Part shown: positions 54,101-61,588 of the stretch, piece by piece
How positions within the stretch are numbered: the stretch's first letter is position 1
How the letters are laid out: each line of letters starts with the position of its first letter
From: Chryseobacterium sp. SSA4.19
GTDB lineage: Bacteria; Bacteroidota; Bacteroidia; Flavobacteriales; Weeksellaceae
Reading direction: 5' to 3'
Length of the DNA: 64,000 bases
Assembly: GCF_022601875.1 (NCBI RefSeq)
Contig: NZ_JAKVIP010000023.1
Location: 1-64,000 of the forward strand
The notes under the pieces: model-generated
The model's input: the letters and a program-made list of their open reading frames with translations, nothing else
What the model was told of the DNA's origin: nothing
The model's database searches: none
Program-made: the position numbers and the translations under genes

Positions 54101-54826
54101 GCCAAAGAAGGCGCGGTCATCAGCAGTTTACCTTTAATTAACATCAACCACCAATTATTGGATGAAAGTATTGACGCTTGGGTGGAGGAGATCAGAACTT
54201 CCCAGATTCTGGCGTTCTCAGGAGGATTCTCAGCAGGTGACGAGCCGGATGGTTCCGCGAAATTCATTGTCAACGTTTTGAAAAACGGGAAGATGAGAAA
54301 TGCTGTTCACGAATTATTGGATAGGGACGGTATGATCATTGGAATCTGTAACGGGTTCCAGGCATTGGTAAAATCAGGATTATTGCCTTATGGAAGAATC
54401 AAAGACTTGGATGAAAATTCTCCTACGTTGGCGCACAATGCCATCAGAAGACATATTTCCCAGATGGTGAATGTAAAGGTTCTGAACGATGAAAGCCCAT
54501 GGTTAAAAGGAATGAAAGATCAGGTATTTACCATTCCTATTTCTCACGGGGAAGGCCGTTTTATGGCTTCCCAAGATGAAATTAAGAGATTGTATGAAAA
54601 CGGACAGATTGCAACACAATATTTAGATTTAGATGGGAATGTTGCTCACGGAATGCCTTTCAACCCAAATAATTCGTTATTCGGAATTGAAGGAATCACA
54701 AGTCCGAATGGAAAGATTTATGGAAGAATGGGCCACCCGGAACGTTTTGCAGAAGGACTGATGAAAAATATTCCGACCGCAAATTATCACAACATCTTTA
54801 AAAATGGAGTGGAATACTTCAAATAA
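51131..54826 (+). CDS. purL: Phosphoribosylformylglycinamidine synthase, long form
   Basis: A 1231-residue single-chain FGAM synthase, combining the PurS-like N-terminal, synthetase (PurL) and glutaminase (PurQ) parts. It makes FGAM from FGAR, ATP and glutamine. NEVHNHPTEIEPFGGASTCLGG-type and YWSDHCRHTTFETEL motifs mark the synthetase; the LATTMVSEIYD region and a second GGKDSMSGTY half follow. The glutaminase begins near 965 (KVFAPVFPGTNCEYDT), with catalytic cysteine C1073 in GICNGFQ. The 3' end is followed directly by a terminator hairpin at 54834 that overlaps the next gene. Confidence 0.97.
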   Translation: MSQNKRIFVEKRGVFDVESPKIFDEVKAVVPLIQSVKVYNVYDIFGLHDGEFDKVVNSTFVDPVTDLLIEENPAQGIHFALEFLPGQYDQRADSAQQCIALLTGNEKSKVRSGKLIEFEGISESDLAKIKDLLINKVESQEKDLSVLNIPAEETPSEVPVHEGFINFDDAQLEEFFNNHGFALGLDDLKFIQEYFKTERRNPTETELKVLDTYWSDHCRHTTFETELSDIEFEGQFKHTLETIFNDYIEKRKFLGRELKPISLMDLATVCARYFHKTGNLENLVVSDEINACTIQIEAEYDGKKEPWYLLFKNETHNHPTEIEPFGGASTCLGGAIRDPLSGRSYVFQAMRLTGAADVLEPVDKTLPGKLPQKTITKQAANGYSSYGNQIGLATTMVSEIYDEGYKAKRMEVGFVTGAVPVDWVRREKPEAGDSIIILGGATGRDGVGGASGSSKEQDETSIHTMSSEVQKGNAVEERKIQRLFRNPEVTKLIKKSNDFGAGGVSVAIGEIADSLEVNLDVLPLKYEGLNGTELAISESQERMAVVVEPKDKEPFIKFCEAENIVAVEVAKVTDSGRMQMFWKGNKIVDLSREFLDTNGCSKSQEVKITHLNEIKEETPAFNEENFLKILSDKNVASQKGLLEMFDSSIGATTVAMPLGGKYQQTLMEGSVQTLPIIGAKDIETVSLASWGFDAGISKQNSLLGASYAVVESVAKIVAMGGNYKNIRLSFQEYFEKLGHNPEKWGKPLASLLGAYDAQINLGLAAIGGKDSMSGTYQDLNVPPTLISFACANGEKKNIISPEFKNEGNKVYFFNHIAQENGLPAYNTLKEIFELIFENIKAGKIVSVKTVKEGGVAVALAKMSFGNKLGAEVNVDESILLAKNIGSLIIESKEELSSVNLQLIGEVKNSDNIKINDAEFAIEDLLAANTNTFENLFPTVEKEKLTVEIDEKLNSINPRNIIIKKHGIAQPKVFAPVFPGTNCEYDTLNAFAKEGAVISSLPLININHQLLDESIDAWVEEIRTSQILAFSGGFSAGDEPDGSAKFIVNVLKNGKMRNAVHELLDRDGMIIGICNGFQALVKSGLLPYGRIKDLDENSPTLAHNAIRRHISQMVNVKVLNDESPWLKGMKDQVFTIPISHGEGRFMASQDEIKRLYENGQIATQYLDLDGNVAHGMPFNPNNSLFGIEGITSPNGKIYGRMGHPERFAEGLMKNIPTANYHNIFKNGVEYFK

Positions 54827-54833
54827 TAATAAG

Positions 54834-54864
54834 AAAATGACTGTCATCAATGGCAGTCATTTTT
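54834..54864 (+). terminator. purL terminator overlapping the barstar-like start codon
   Basis: Bases 54834-54846 and 54851-54863 pair over 13 bp (one G-T) around loop TCAA, and T residues run to 54864. The arms read AAAATGACTGTCA and TGGCAGTCATTTT. The ATG of the next gene (54837-54839) is inside the left arm. Confidence 0.8.
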
Positions 54865-55196
54865 CTAATCTGGCAGGCTTCTATGAAGAAGTTTCCAATA
54901 TATTGATGAATGCTGAAGACGACTGGAAAGTCGGGACACTGGATGGTTTTGATGATATTCTGTATGGCTTTCAAGGAGAAATAATATGGAAAGAATCTCA
55001 GAAATCGAAGGAAGATCTTGGCTTTGAAGCCACTAAGGAATTTTACGAAAACAAAATCCGTCAGGGCAAACCGTTTAATATAAAACTGATTCAGCAGAAG
55101 TTGGATCAACTGCTAGACGGAAATGGACAGACTCTATTTGAAATCCTGGTTGAAATTATAGAATCCCATAAAAATATTAAACTCATTCTGGATTAA
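54837..55196 (+). CDS. Barstar-like protein
   Basis: A 119-residue small acidic protein. MTVINGSHFSNLAGFYEEVSNIL, then WKVGTLDGFDDILYGFQG, fits the barstar fold (PF01337), in which the LDGFDD-type helix binds the RNase active site. I prefer ATG at 54837; a longer start at 54804 (MEWNTSNNNKK) would overlap purL and lacks homology appeal. No barnase-like toxin gene is next to it, so it is an orphan here. The start codon lies in the purL terminator hairpin, which may limit expression. The stop is 2 bp before the next gene's ATG, so these two are probably cotranscribed. Confidence 0.75.
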   Translation: MTVINGSHFSNLAGFYEEVSNILMNAEDDWKVGTLDGFDDILYGFQGEIIWKESQKSKEDLGFEATKEFYENKIRQGKPFNIKLIQQKLDQLLDGNGQTLFEILVEIIESHKNIKLILD

Positions 55197-55198
55197 TT

Positions 55199-55531
55199 AT
55201 GCCTTATTTATTCTCATACGGAACTTTACAGAAACGAAAAGTTCAAATTGAAACTTTCGGAAGGATTTTAGAAGGGGAAGAAGATGTTTTAACAGGTTAC
55301 AGGCTTGAAATGTTAGAAATTACCGATCCCGAGGTTCTCAGAAAGAGCAATCAAACCTTCCATCCGATTCTTAAATTCTCAGGAAGCCCTGAAGATGAAA
55401 TATCAGGTGTTCTGTTCACCGTCACAGAAGAGGAACTGCTCCAGGCAGACGAATACGAAGTAAAAGATTACAAAAGAATTGAAACCGTTTTTAAGTCAGG
55501 AAAACATGGATTTATTTATGTCGGAAAGTAA
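55199..55531 (+). CDS. Gamma-glutamylcyclotransferase-like protein
   Basis: A 110-residue protein of the AIG2/GGCT fold. It starts with the family motif LFSYGTLQKRKVQIETFGR. The likely catalytic acid is the glutamate in LLQADEYEVKDYKR, which corresponds to the conserved DxYE element. Family members act on gamma-glutamyl amines or have unknown substrates. It follows the barstar-like gene by 2 bp, which implies cotranscription, although no functional link is known. Confidence 0.85.
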   Translation: MPYLFSYGTLQKRKVQIETFGRILEGEEDVLTGYRLEMLEITDPEVLRKSNQTFHPILKFSGSPEDEISGVLFTVTEEELLQADEYEVKDYKRIETVFKSGKHGFIYVGK

Positions 55532-55609
55532 GTTTTTTGATGATGAAAAAATGTCTTTATGTGGAATTATGATCTGTAATGCCTTCTAATCTGTATGCCA
55601 AAAATGAGC

Positions 55610-55966
55610 TCAGATAAAAATATATTTACGGTAGACGAAGAAGCCGATGATCACCGAAGCAAAAGCCATTAAAATAACAGCACCGGCAGAAATATCTTTA
55701 ATAAATCCAATCCTTTTATCAAATTCAGGCTGAATAAAATCACAGATTTTTTCAATGGCCGTATTGAAAATTTCTGCAGCCAGAACTCCGAAAGAAACCA
55801 TAAGGACAAAAACAGCATCAGTATCTGAAAGTTCCAGATAAAAAATGAGGAACAGGTTAATGAAAAAAGCCAAAAGCTCAATCTGAAAATTCCGTTCATC
55901 TTTCATCATCAGGAAAATCCCCCTGGATGCATTCCGGAAACTTTTATGAATGGGCGGCTTTCTCAT
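55610..55966 (-). CDS. dgkA: Diacylglycerol kinase (DgkA/undecaprenol kinase type)
   Basis: A 118-residue integral membrane kinase. KSFRNASRGIFLMMKDERNFQIELLAFF is the amphipathic and first helix region. The hallmark motif AAEIFNTAIEKICDFIQPEFDKRIGFIKDISAGAVIL follows, with E in EIFNTAIE and the aspartates of KDISAGAV as active-site elements; three transmembrane helices are seen. Enzymes of this group phosphorylate diacylglycerol or undecaprenol using ATP. It is convergent with the gamma-glutamylcyclotransferase-like gene and divergent from the gene at 56048. Confidence 0.93.
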   Translation of the reverse strand: MRKPPIHKSFRNASRGIFLMMKDERNFQIELLAFFINLFLIFYLELSDTDAVFVLMVSFGVLAAEIFNTAIEKICDFIQPEFDKRIGFIKDISAGAVILMAFASVIIGFFVYRKYIFI

Positions 55967-55996
55967 TTTTAATTTTTACAAATATAACATAAGTAT

Positions 55997-56028
55997 TTTG
56001 AAGGTATTTATTTTATCGGTTATCTTTG
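55997..56028 (+). promoter_or_regulatory. Promoter with near-consensus Bacteroidota boxes
   Basis: TTTG at 55997-56000, 20 bp, TATCTTTG at 56021-56028. Transcription would start near 56034, so ATG at 56036 would be almost leaderless and the ATG at 56048 is a better start for the gene that follows. Confidence 0.55.
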
Positions 56029-56047
56029 AATAATAATGATAACAGTG

Positions 56048-56647
56048 ATGAAGAATAAAGTGTGGTTTTTTTTGAGCGTTTTAATATCAGGATTAGGTTT
56101 TTCCCAGGATTATCAAACTAAGATTGCCAGAACAACCTGTGAATGCTTCAATAAAGCTAAAGCGGAAAACCCAGATCCCAAAACACTTGAAATAAAACTT
56201 GGATTATGTATTATCCAAGGCGCTCAGCCCTATGCAAAAGAGCTGAAAGAAGATTATAATCTCGACATCCTTAAAGATGATTCTTCAGAAACGGGAAAAT
56301 TAGTTGCCACTTGGCTTTTAAAAGAATGTCCGGAAAAGGTAATGGAGCTTTTTAAAACCGAGAAGAATAATAAAATCTCGAAGGATGATTCAGAACTGCT
56401 GATCAGCGGAACCGTTACAAGAATAGAGAAAGATAATTTTGTCGTATTTCATGTTGCAGGAGACAATAAAATCCTGACAAAGCTTTACTGGATATCTCCT
56501 ATAGAATCCAATCTGGATTTGCCAAAGGAGTACAGCTCGCTGCTGAATAAAAAAATAAATATCGGATATTACACAGATGAAATTTTTGATGTTAAAATTA
56601 ATGACTACAGAAAGGTAAACATTATTTCGACACTGAAAACCGATTAA
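56048..56647 (+). CDS. Exported protein of unknown function
   Basis: A 199-residue protein starting at ATG 56048 (MKNKVWFFLSVLISGLGFSQ); an in-frame ATG at 56036 adds four residues. The signal peptide covers about 1-19. The first half (IARTTCECFNKAKAENPDP) has two cysteines in a CxC-like TCECF element and a third in GLCIIQG, a pattern I have seen in Bacteroidota exported proteins of unknown role. The second half (ISGTVTRIEKDNFVVFHVAGD, LNKKINIGYYTDEIF) reads like a small beta barrel. No family name can be given. A clear promoter precedes it and dnaN follows after 84 bp. Confidence 0.7.
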   Translation: MKNKVWFFLSVLISGLGFSQDYQTKIARTTCECFNKAKAENPDPKTLEIKLGLCIIQGAQPYAKELKEDYNLDILKDDSSETGKLVATWLLKECPEKVMELFKTEKNNKISKDDSELLISGTVTRIEKDNFVVFHVAGDNKILTKLYWISPIESNLDLPKEYSSLLNKKINIGYYTDEIFDVKINDYRKVNIISTLKTD

Positions 56648-56702
56648 TGACGATTGTGAAAAACTCATCTGATTATTTCTTCTCAATCTATTTTCTATTT
56701 AT

Positions 56703-56710
56703 TATATTTG
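56703..56710 (+). promoter_or_regulatory. Candidate -7 box of dnaN
   Basis: TATATTTG lies 21 bp before the dnaN ATG. TTTC at 56676-56679 is 23 bp upstream of it, a little wide for the -33 element, so the call rests mainly on the -7 box. Confidence 0.4.
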
Positions 56711-56731
56711 TAAAAACTTATTTTTAAATCT

Positions 56732-57862
56732 ATGAAATTTATTATTTCAAGTGGTGAACTGCAGAAAGCTTTGCAAACTGTAAGTGGCGTAATATCAAGC
56801 TCTCAGTCGAGACCGATTTTAGAAAACTATCTTTTTGAGTTAGACGGAAATAACGTTACCATTACAGCATCTGATGGCGAAACGACTCTGGTAACCTCTC
56901 TTGATGTAAAATCTGACGATACCGGGAAATTTGCTGTTCCTGCTAAGATTTTTCAGGATTTCATCAAGACGTATGGGGAACAGCCGCTTACCTTAGCGGT
57001 AAGAGACAATGAAGAAGGAACAGGAAGTCAGCTTGAAATTTTAGATGAAAAAGATAATTTTGCTGTAGCTTTGGACAATGCAGATGATTATCCGGAATTG
57101 CCGGAATTTGATGCTTCCCAAAGTGTAACCATGTCTGCAGGAGTTCTTTCTGAAGCATTAACCAACACTCTTTTTGCAACCAGCAACGATTCTTTGCGTC
57201 CCGTAATGACAGGTGTATTATTCCAGTTTGGAGAAAATGAAACCAATTTTGTCTCTACCGATTCTCACAGGCTGGTAGTATACAAAAGAATGGATCTGAT
57301 GAATACCGAACCGATGGAATTCATTATGCCTAAAAAACCGCTGAATATTTTCAAAAATATTTTAGCCAGCTCCAATGAAGACGTAACCATCGACTTCAAT
57401 GAGAATATGGCCAAATTTACTTTTGGGAAACACATCTGGATCTGTAGATTAATCGATGGGAAATACCCGAATTATACGGCGGTAATTCCTAAAGAAAACC
57501 CGAATGTATTAACTATTAACAGGAATCTTCTGTTAGGTGCTATTAAAAGGGCTTCGATCATGTCCAACAAATCAACCAACCAGGTACGTTTTAAGCTGTC
57601 TGCCAACATTCTTCATCTTCATGCAGAAGATACTGAATATGCAAACAAAGCGGATATGCAGATTCCCTGCGATTATAACGGAGAAGATATTAACATCGGG
57701 TTCAGCTCTAAGTTTTTAACGGAAATGCTGACGATCTTAGGTTCAGACGATATCACCATGAAAATGTCCCAGCCGAACAGGCCGGGAATCATTGAGCCGC
57801 TTGACGGGCTTGAAGAAAATGAGAATATCTTAATGTTATCCATGCCGGTAATCGGATTGTAA
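56732..57862 (+). CDS. dnaN: DNA polymerase III beta subunit (sliding clamp)
   Basis: A 376-residue protein made of three similar clamp domains: MKFIISSGELQKALQTVSGVISSSQSRPILENYLFE, then SQSVTMSAGVLSEALTNTLFATSNDSLRPVMTGVLFQ, then NPNVLTINRNLLLGAIKRASIMSNKSTNQVRFKL. It ends MLSMPVIGL, close to the usual MPMR(L) tail. It forms a dimeric ring that tethers the polymerase to DNA. Neither dnaA nor oriC is recognised beside it and recF lies 35 kb away, so the classical dnaA-dnaN-recF arrangement is broken up, as is usual in Bacteroidota. A strong terminator follows. Confidence 0.97.
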   Translation: MKFIISSGELQKALQTVSGVISSSQSRPILENYLFELDGNNVTITASDGETTLVTSLDVKSDDTGKFAVPAKIFQDFIKTYGEQPLTLAVRDNEEGTGSQLEILDEKDNFAVALDNADDYPELPEFDASQSVTMSAGVLSEALTNTLFATSNDSLRPVMTGVLFQFGENETNFVSTDSHRLVVYKRMDLMNTEPMEFIMPKKPLNIFKNILASSNEDVTIDFNENMAKFTFGKHIWICRLIDGKYPNYTAVIPKENPNVLTINRNLLLGAIKRASIMSNKSTNQVRFKLSANILHLHAEDTEYANKADMQIPCDYNGEDINIGFSSKFLTEMLTILGSDDITMKMSQPNRPGIIEPLDGLEENENILMLSMPVIGL

Positions 57863-57883
57863 CAGTAAATAAATTATATCAGT

Positions 57884-57914
57884 AAAAAGGTTTTGTTCTT
57901 CAAAACCTTTTTTG
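57884..57914 (+). terminator. Terminator after dnaN
   Basis: AAAAAGGTTTTG and CAAAACCTTTTT form a 12-bp stem around TTCTT and are followed by T-rich sequence. It starts 21 bp after the stop codon. Confidence 0.85.
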
Positions 57915-58100
57915 TTTTGTACTATTTAAATCCGTGTAAGTGAACGAAATTATAGTAGATTGAAACCGGTGCACTAAACAGATTCAGAAAATCGGCAGAT
58001 CAAAGTATTTGTTTTATGACCCTTAAAATTTCTCTGTTTCTCAAAAAAACACGACATTTGTAACTCGAAAAATTTAAATAAAATTTTCAAAATATATTCA

Positions 58101-60503
58101 ATGAAGATATCAAACAACTGGCTTAAAGACTTTATCAGAACAGAAATCAGAACGGAAAGAATCGGTGAGTTTCTTACGGATATAGGCCTTGAAGTTGAAG
58201 GGATAGAAAAATTTGAAAGTATAAAAGGTAATCTTGAAGGAATTGTAATAGGTAAAGTTTTAACCTGCGAAAAACACCCGAATGCGGATAAGCTGAAAAA
58301 GACTACCGTAGATGTAGGAAGCGGCAAGATTCTTCATATCGTTTGCGGAGCTCCGAATGTGGAAGCCGGACAAACAGTACCCGTAGCGGTTGTAGGAACC
58401 AGGATCTATGATAAAACCGGAGATTTTTTTGAGATCAAGGAAGCAAAAATCAGAGGCGAGGTATCCCAGGGCATGATTTGCGCAGAAGATGAGTTGGGTT
58501 TAAGCAATGACCACGGCGGAATTATGGTTCTGGATGAAGTAAAGTACGAGGTAGGAAAGAATTTTGCTGATTATTTTGAATTGACAAACGATGAAGTTTT
58601 TGAAATCGGCTTAACCCCGAACAGGACGGATGCGATGTCGCATTATGGAGTTGCAAGGGACCTGAATGCTTATCTTTCCACCAATCAGCAGAAAGCTGAA
58701 TTTGAAAAAGTATCTTCCGTTGCCTTAAGCAGCGAAGGCTCTCATGAATTCACATTGGAAGTTGAGAATACTGAGCTATGTCCAAGATACATAGGAGCCG
58801 TTATTGAAAACGTAAACGTTGCAGATTCTCCCGACTGGCTGAAAGCCCGGTTAAAAGCGATTGGCCTGAGTCCGATCAATAATATTGTAGATATTACCAA
58901 CTATATTCTTCACGGTTACGGACAGCCTCTTCATGCCTTTGATGCAGATAAAATTGCAGATAAGAAAGTAAAAGTGGGAACCGTAAAAGAAGGAACCAAA
59001 TTCACCACTTTGGATGGAGTGGAAAGAACGCTGAACGGGTCAGAAATTATCATTAAAGACGGAAAAGATCAGCCGATGTGCATTGCCGGAGTTTTTGGTG
59101 GTGCTCATTCCGGAGTGTCCGGTGATACGAAAACCATATTTCTGGAAAGTGCCTATTTCAATCCGGTAGCCATCAGGAAAGCAGCTAAATTCCACGGACT
59201 GAATACCGATGCTTCTTTCAGATTTGAGAGAGGAGTGGATCCGAATATCACAAGAACTGCCATTACCCATGCTATTAAGCTGATTCAGGATCTGGCAGAA
59301 GGGAAACTGGCAGGAGAGCTTCTGGAGGAATACCCGAAGAAATTAGAAGATAATTATGTGATCATCAGATTCTCAAAAATCGAACAGATTTTAGGGACAA
59401 AGATCCACAGAGAGAAAGTAAAAGAAATTTTAAAGGCGCTGGATATTCAGGTATTAAATGAAATTCAGAACGGTCTTGAAATCTCTGTTCCGGCTTACAG
59501 AGCTGATGTGACAAGGGAAATTGACGTTATTGAGGAGATTTTAAGGATTTACGGCTACAATAAAATCGATGCTCCGCAAAAGATATCATTTACGCCTGTT
59601 AAACTAAGTGCTCAGGATCAGGACGAATTGGAAAACAATTGGGCAAGGACTTTACAGGGACTTGGTTTTAATGAAGTGATGAATAATTCACTGACTTCGG
59701 TAAAAGATGAAACCGATGCCGTAAAATTGCTGAACCCTCTGAGCAATGACTTGGCATTTATGAGAAAGTCTTTACTGGAAGGACTTTTGCAGAATGCCAT
59801 CTATAATATCAACAGGAAAAACCAGGACATTAAGTTTTTTGAGTTCGGAAAAATCTATCATAAAAGAGAAAAATACGAAGAAAGAAAACAGCTCGCCATA
59901 CTGGTTTCCGGTAGAGAGGTCGCTGAGAACTGGCTGCAGCCAAAATCGGCAACAAGTTTCTATCATCTGAAAGGGTATGTAAAAGTCTTACTTGAAAAAT
60001 TAGCGGTTGATTATAAAGAAACGGCTCTGTCGGATGAAAGATTTTCTGACGCTTTAATGTATGAAGCAGATGGAAAAGCTTTGGTGAGAATCGGGAAAGT
60101 AGCACCGGCTCTATTGAAAGATTTCGATATTGATCAGGATTGTTTTTATGCCGAAATTGAACTGGAATATGCGCAGGAACTGCGTTCTAAAAACGAACTG
60201 AAATTCAGGGATATTCCAAAATTCAATAAAACCAGAAGGGATCTGGCATTGCTTATTGATAAAAATGTAAACTACGAAGATCTTTATCAGACAGCAAGAA
60301 AGAATAAGTCGCCTTATCTTAAAGGAATTAATTTATTTGATGTATATGAAGGTAAAAACCTTCCTGAAGGCAAAAAATCCTATGCGATGAGTTTTGAGCT
60401 TCTGAATGAAGAAAAAACCCTGGAAGAAAAAGAAATTTCTGCGGTAATGGATTCTTTGATCAAATCTTTTCAGAAGGAATTTAATGCAGAGCTGAGAGGG
60501 TAG
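58101..60503 (+). CDS. pheT: Phenylalanyl-tRNA synthetase beta subunit
   Basis: An 800-residue cytosolic subunit. In order: an EMAP/tRNA-binding domain (about 40-150, EGIVIGKVLTCEKHPNADKLKKT), the B3/B4 editing domain (about 210-390, with VDITNYILHGYGQPLHAFDADKI), the B5 domain (about 405-475), a catalytic-like core and the C-terminal FDX-ACB domain (about 705-800, FRDIPKFNKTRRDLALLIDKNV). The protein pairs with PheS, which is not in the window. It is preceded by a 198-bp gap after the dnaN terminator and followed by its own terminator. Confidence 0.97.
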   Translation: MKISNNWLKDFIRTEIRTERIGEFLTDIGLEVEGIEKFESIKGNLEGIVIGKVLTCEKHPNADKLKKTTVDVGSGKILHIVCGAPNVEAGQTVPVAVVGTRIYDKTGDFFEIKEAKIRGEVSQGMICAEDELGLSNDHGGIMVLDEVKYEVGKNFADYFELTNDEVFEIGLTPNRTDAMSHYGVARDLNAYLSTNQQKAEFEKVSSVALSSEGSHEFTLEVENTELCPRYIGAVIENVNVADSPDWLKARLKAIGLSPINNIVDITNYILHGYGQPLHAFDADKIADKKVKVGTVKEGTKFTTLDGVERTLNGSEIIIKDGKDQPMCIAGVFGGAHSGVSGDTKTIFLESAYFNPVAIRKAAKFHGLNTDASFRFERGVDPNITRTAITHAIKLIQDLAEGKLAGELLEEYPKKLEDNYVIIRFSKIEQILGTKIHREKVKEILKALDIQVLNEIQNGLEISVPAYRADVTREIDVIEEILRIYGYNKIDAPQKISFTPVKLSAQDQDELENNWARTLQGLGFNEVMNNSLTSVKDETDAVKLLNPLSNDLAFMRKSLLEGLLQNAIYNINRKNQDIKFFEFGKIYHKREKYEERKQLAILVSGREVAENWLQPKSATSFYHLKGYVKVLLEKLAVDYKETALSDERFSDALMYEADGKALVRIGKVAPALLKDFDIDQDCFYAEIELEYAQELRSKNELKFRDIPKFNKTRRDLALLIDKNVNYEDLYQTARKNKSPYLKGINLFDVYEGKNLPEGKKSYAMSFELLNEEKTLEEKEISAVMDSLIKSFQKEFNAELRG

Positions 60504-60534
60504 ATACATACAATCAGCATGACAATAATTACAG

Positions 60535-60557
60535 AAACGGGCTTTAGCCCGTTTTTT
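60535..60557 (+). terminator. Terminator after pheT
   Basis: AAACGGGC and GCCCGTTT form an 8-bp stem around TTTA, followed by TTTT. It begins 32 bp after the pheT stop. Confidence 0.9.
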
Positions 60558-60721
60558 ATTGCTGAAACGATATGTACAGAATTATGATAGAGATTATTCT
60601 TTTTATAATTCTGTATGGGCCTAAATCTTGAAGAATCTTAAGCTCTAAGAAGCAATAAAATTTTGTTAGGCCCGTTTAAATAAGAATATTTACGTAAATT
60701 TGGTTTAAATCAATAAGGAAA

Positions 60722-61132
60722 ATGAAAAATCTTTTTTTTAGTATAGGTGCCGCAGCAGTTCTGGTATCATGTGGAGCCATGGCGGGTTCATCCGCTTCAA
60801 AAGTTGGAAAAGCACAACCTTCTTTAACTGGTACCAAATGGGCTTTAGCAGATAATGTGAAAGGAAAAATTCCGACACTGAATATTGAAGGCGAAAAAAT
60901 AAATGGAAACACTGGATGCAATAATTATTTCGGTACCGTGAAAGTTGATCCTTCCAACGGTAACTTTTCAGCCGGACAGATGGGTTCTACCAAAATGGCT
61001 TGTGATAACATGAGCGTTGAGAGAAACTTCATGGATATGATGGGAAAAGCCAATAAATACGTCCTTACCGGAAATGTTCTGGAATTGTATCAGGACAATT
61101 TATTGCTGTTGAAATTCAATAAAGCTCAATAA
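60722..61132 (+). CDS. META-domain (HslJ-like) lipoprotein
   Basis: A 136-residue lipoprotein with lipobox VLVSC (C17). The META domain follows: LTGTKWALADNVKGKIPTLNIEGEKINGNTGCNNYFGTV, then QMGSTKMACDNMSVERNFMDMMGKANKYVLTGNVLELYQDN. Two cysteines (GCNNYF and MACDN) are positioned as in the family, and their pairing is plausible. HslJ is associated with heat shock and novobiocin resistance in E. coli, but the function is not established. A TAAATTTG box at 60695-60702 may be its -7 element. Two hairpins follow, at 61176 and 61262. Confidence 0.87.
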   Translation: MKNLFFSIGAAAVLVSCGAMAGSSASKVGKAQPSLTGTKWALADNVKGKIPTLNIEGEKINGNTGCNNYFGTVKVDPSNGNFSAGQMGSTKMACDNMSVERNFMDMMGKANKYVLTGNVLELYQDNLLLLKFNKAQ

Positions 61133-61175
61133 GAAAGAATTGTAGAGCTTATTCTACACAGAAAATAATACAAGG

Positions 61176-61203
61176 CCTGGATTTTTATGATTCAGGTTTT
61201 TAT
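61176..61203 (+). terminator. Hairpin terminator after the META-domain gene
   Basis: CCTGGAT and ATTCAGG form a 7-bp stem with one G-T pair around a TTTTATG-type loop, followed by a T run. Confidence 0.55.
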
Positions 61204-61261
61204 GTTTTTCTGATAATAGAAACAGTGGAAATAAATCGTTTATTTTGTTTATTCAAAAAGC

Positions 61262-61294
61262 AAAGGAACCCAATAATGAGTTCCTTTATTTTTT
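61262..61294. terminator. Bidirectional terminator between convergent genes
   Basis: AAAGGAAC and GTTCCTTT form an 8-bp stem around a 10-base loop with T-rich flank on the plus strand and CTTTTTGA on the minus strand. It lies between the META gene and the minus-strand gene ending at 61309. Confidence 0.7.
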
Positions 61295-61308
61295 ATGATT
61301 GAATTTTA

Positions 61309-61551
61309 TTATTCTCCTTCCTCTTCGTCGTCGTATTTAGCCAACTCTTCATCACACCATTTGAATGCAGCTTCCACTACTTTTGTAGCCTCGTCTGCCA
61401 TCGTTTCTTCATCATCACCTTCCAAATCATCCAGCCACTCAACTTCTTCTTCCTCAACATTAAGGATAAATCTAGGATATTCTGTATGAACAACGAATAA
61501 ATCTTCTGGAAATTCCGAATTATCTGCTAATAAAAACTTTGGTAATTTCAT
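61309..61551 (-). CDS. Small acidic protein conserved-looking, unknown function
   Basis: An 80-residue very acidic protein: about one third of residues are D or E, with EEEEVEWLDDLEGDDEET in the centre and EELAKYDDEEEGE at the end. A hydrophobic start (MKLPKFLLADNSEFPEDLFVVHTEYPRFIL) suggests a short beta-hairpin domain. Such short acidic proteins are conserved in flavobacteria but I cannot name a function. A minus-strand bidirectional terminator lies just after its stop. A plus-strand reading of the same bases gives a serine-rich peptide that I regard as a shadow. Confidence 0.72.
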   Translation of the reverse strand: MKLPKFLLADNSEFPEDLFVVHTEYPRFILNVEEEEVEWLDDLEGDDEETMADEATKVVEAAFKWCDEELAKYDDEEEGE

Positions 61552-61588
61552 TTTTTAATGTTTTAACTTTAAATCAAAGATAATAAAA

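Noticed and set aside
55600..55614. 15-base match AAAAATGAGCTCAGA shared with 45025-45039
   Set aside because: One copy lies at the end of the dgkA gene and the other inside the REP-like element; a single 15-mer built on a palindromic GAGCTC core is not enough to call a second element.
61295..61489. Plus-strand serine-rich 64-residue frame
   Set aside because: It is the shadow of the acidic minus-strand protein; GAA/GAT codons read in reverse give Ser/Phe-rich strings.
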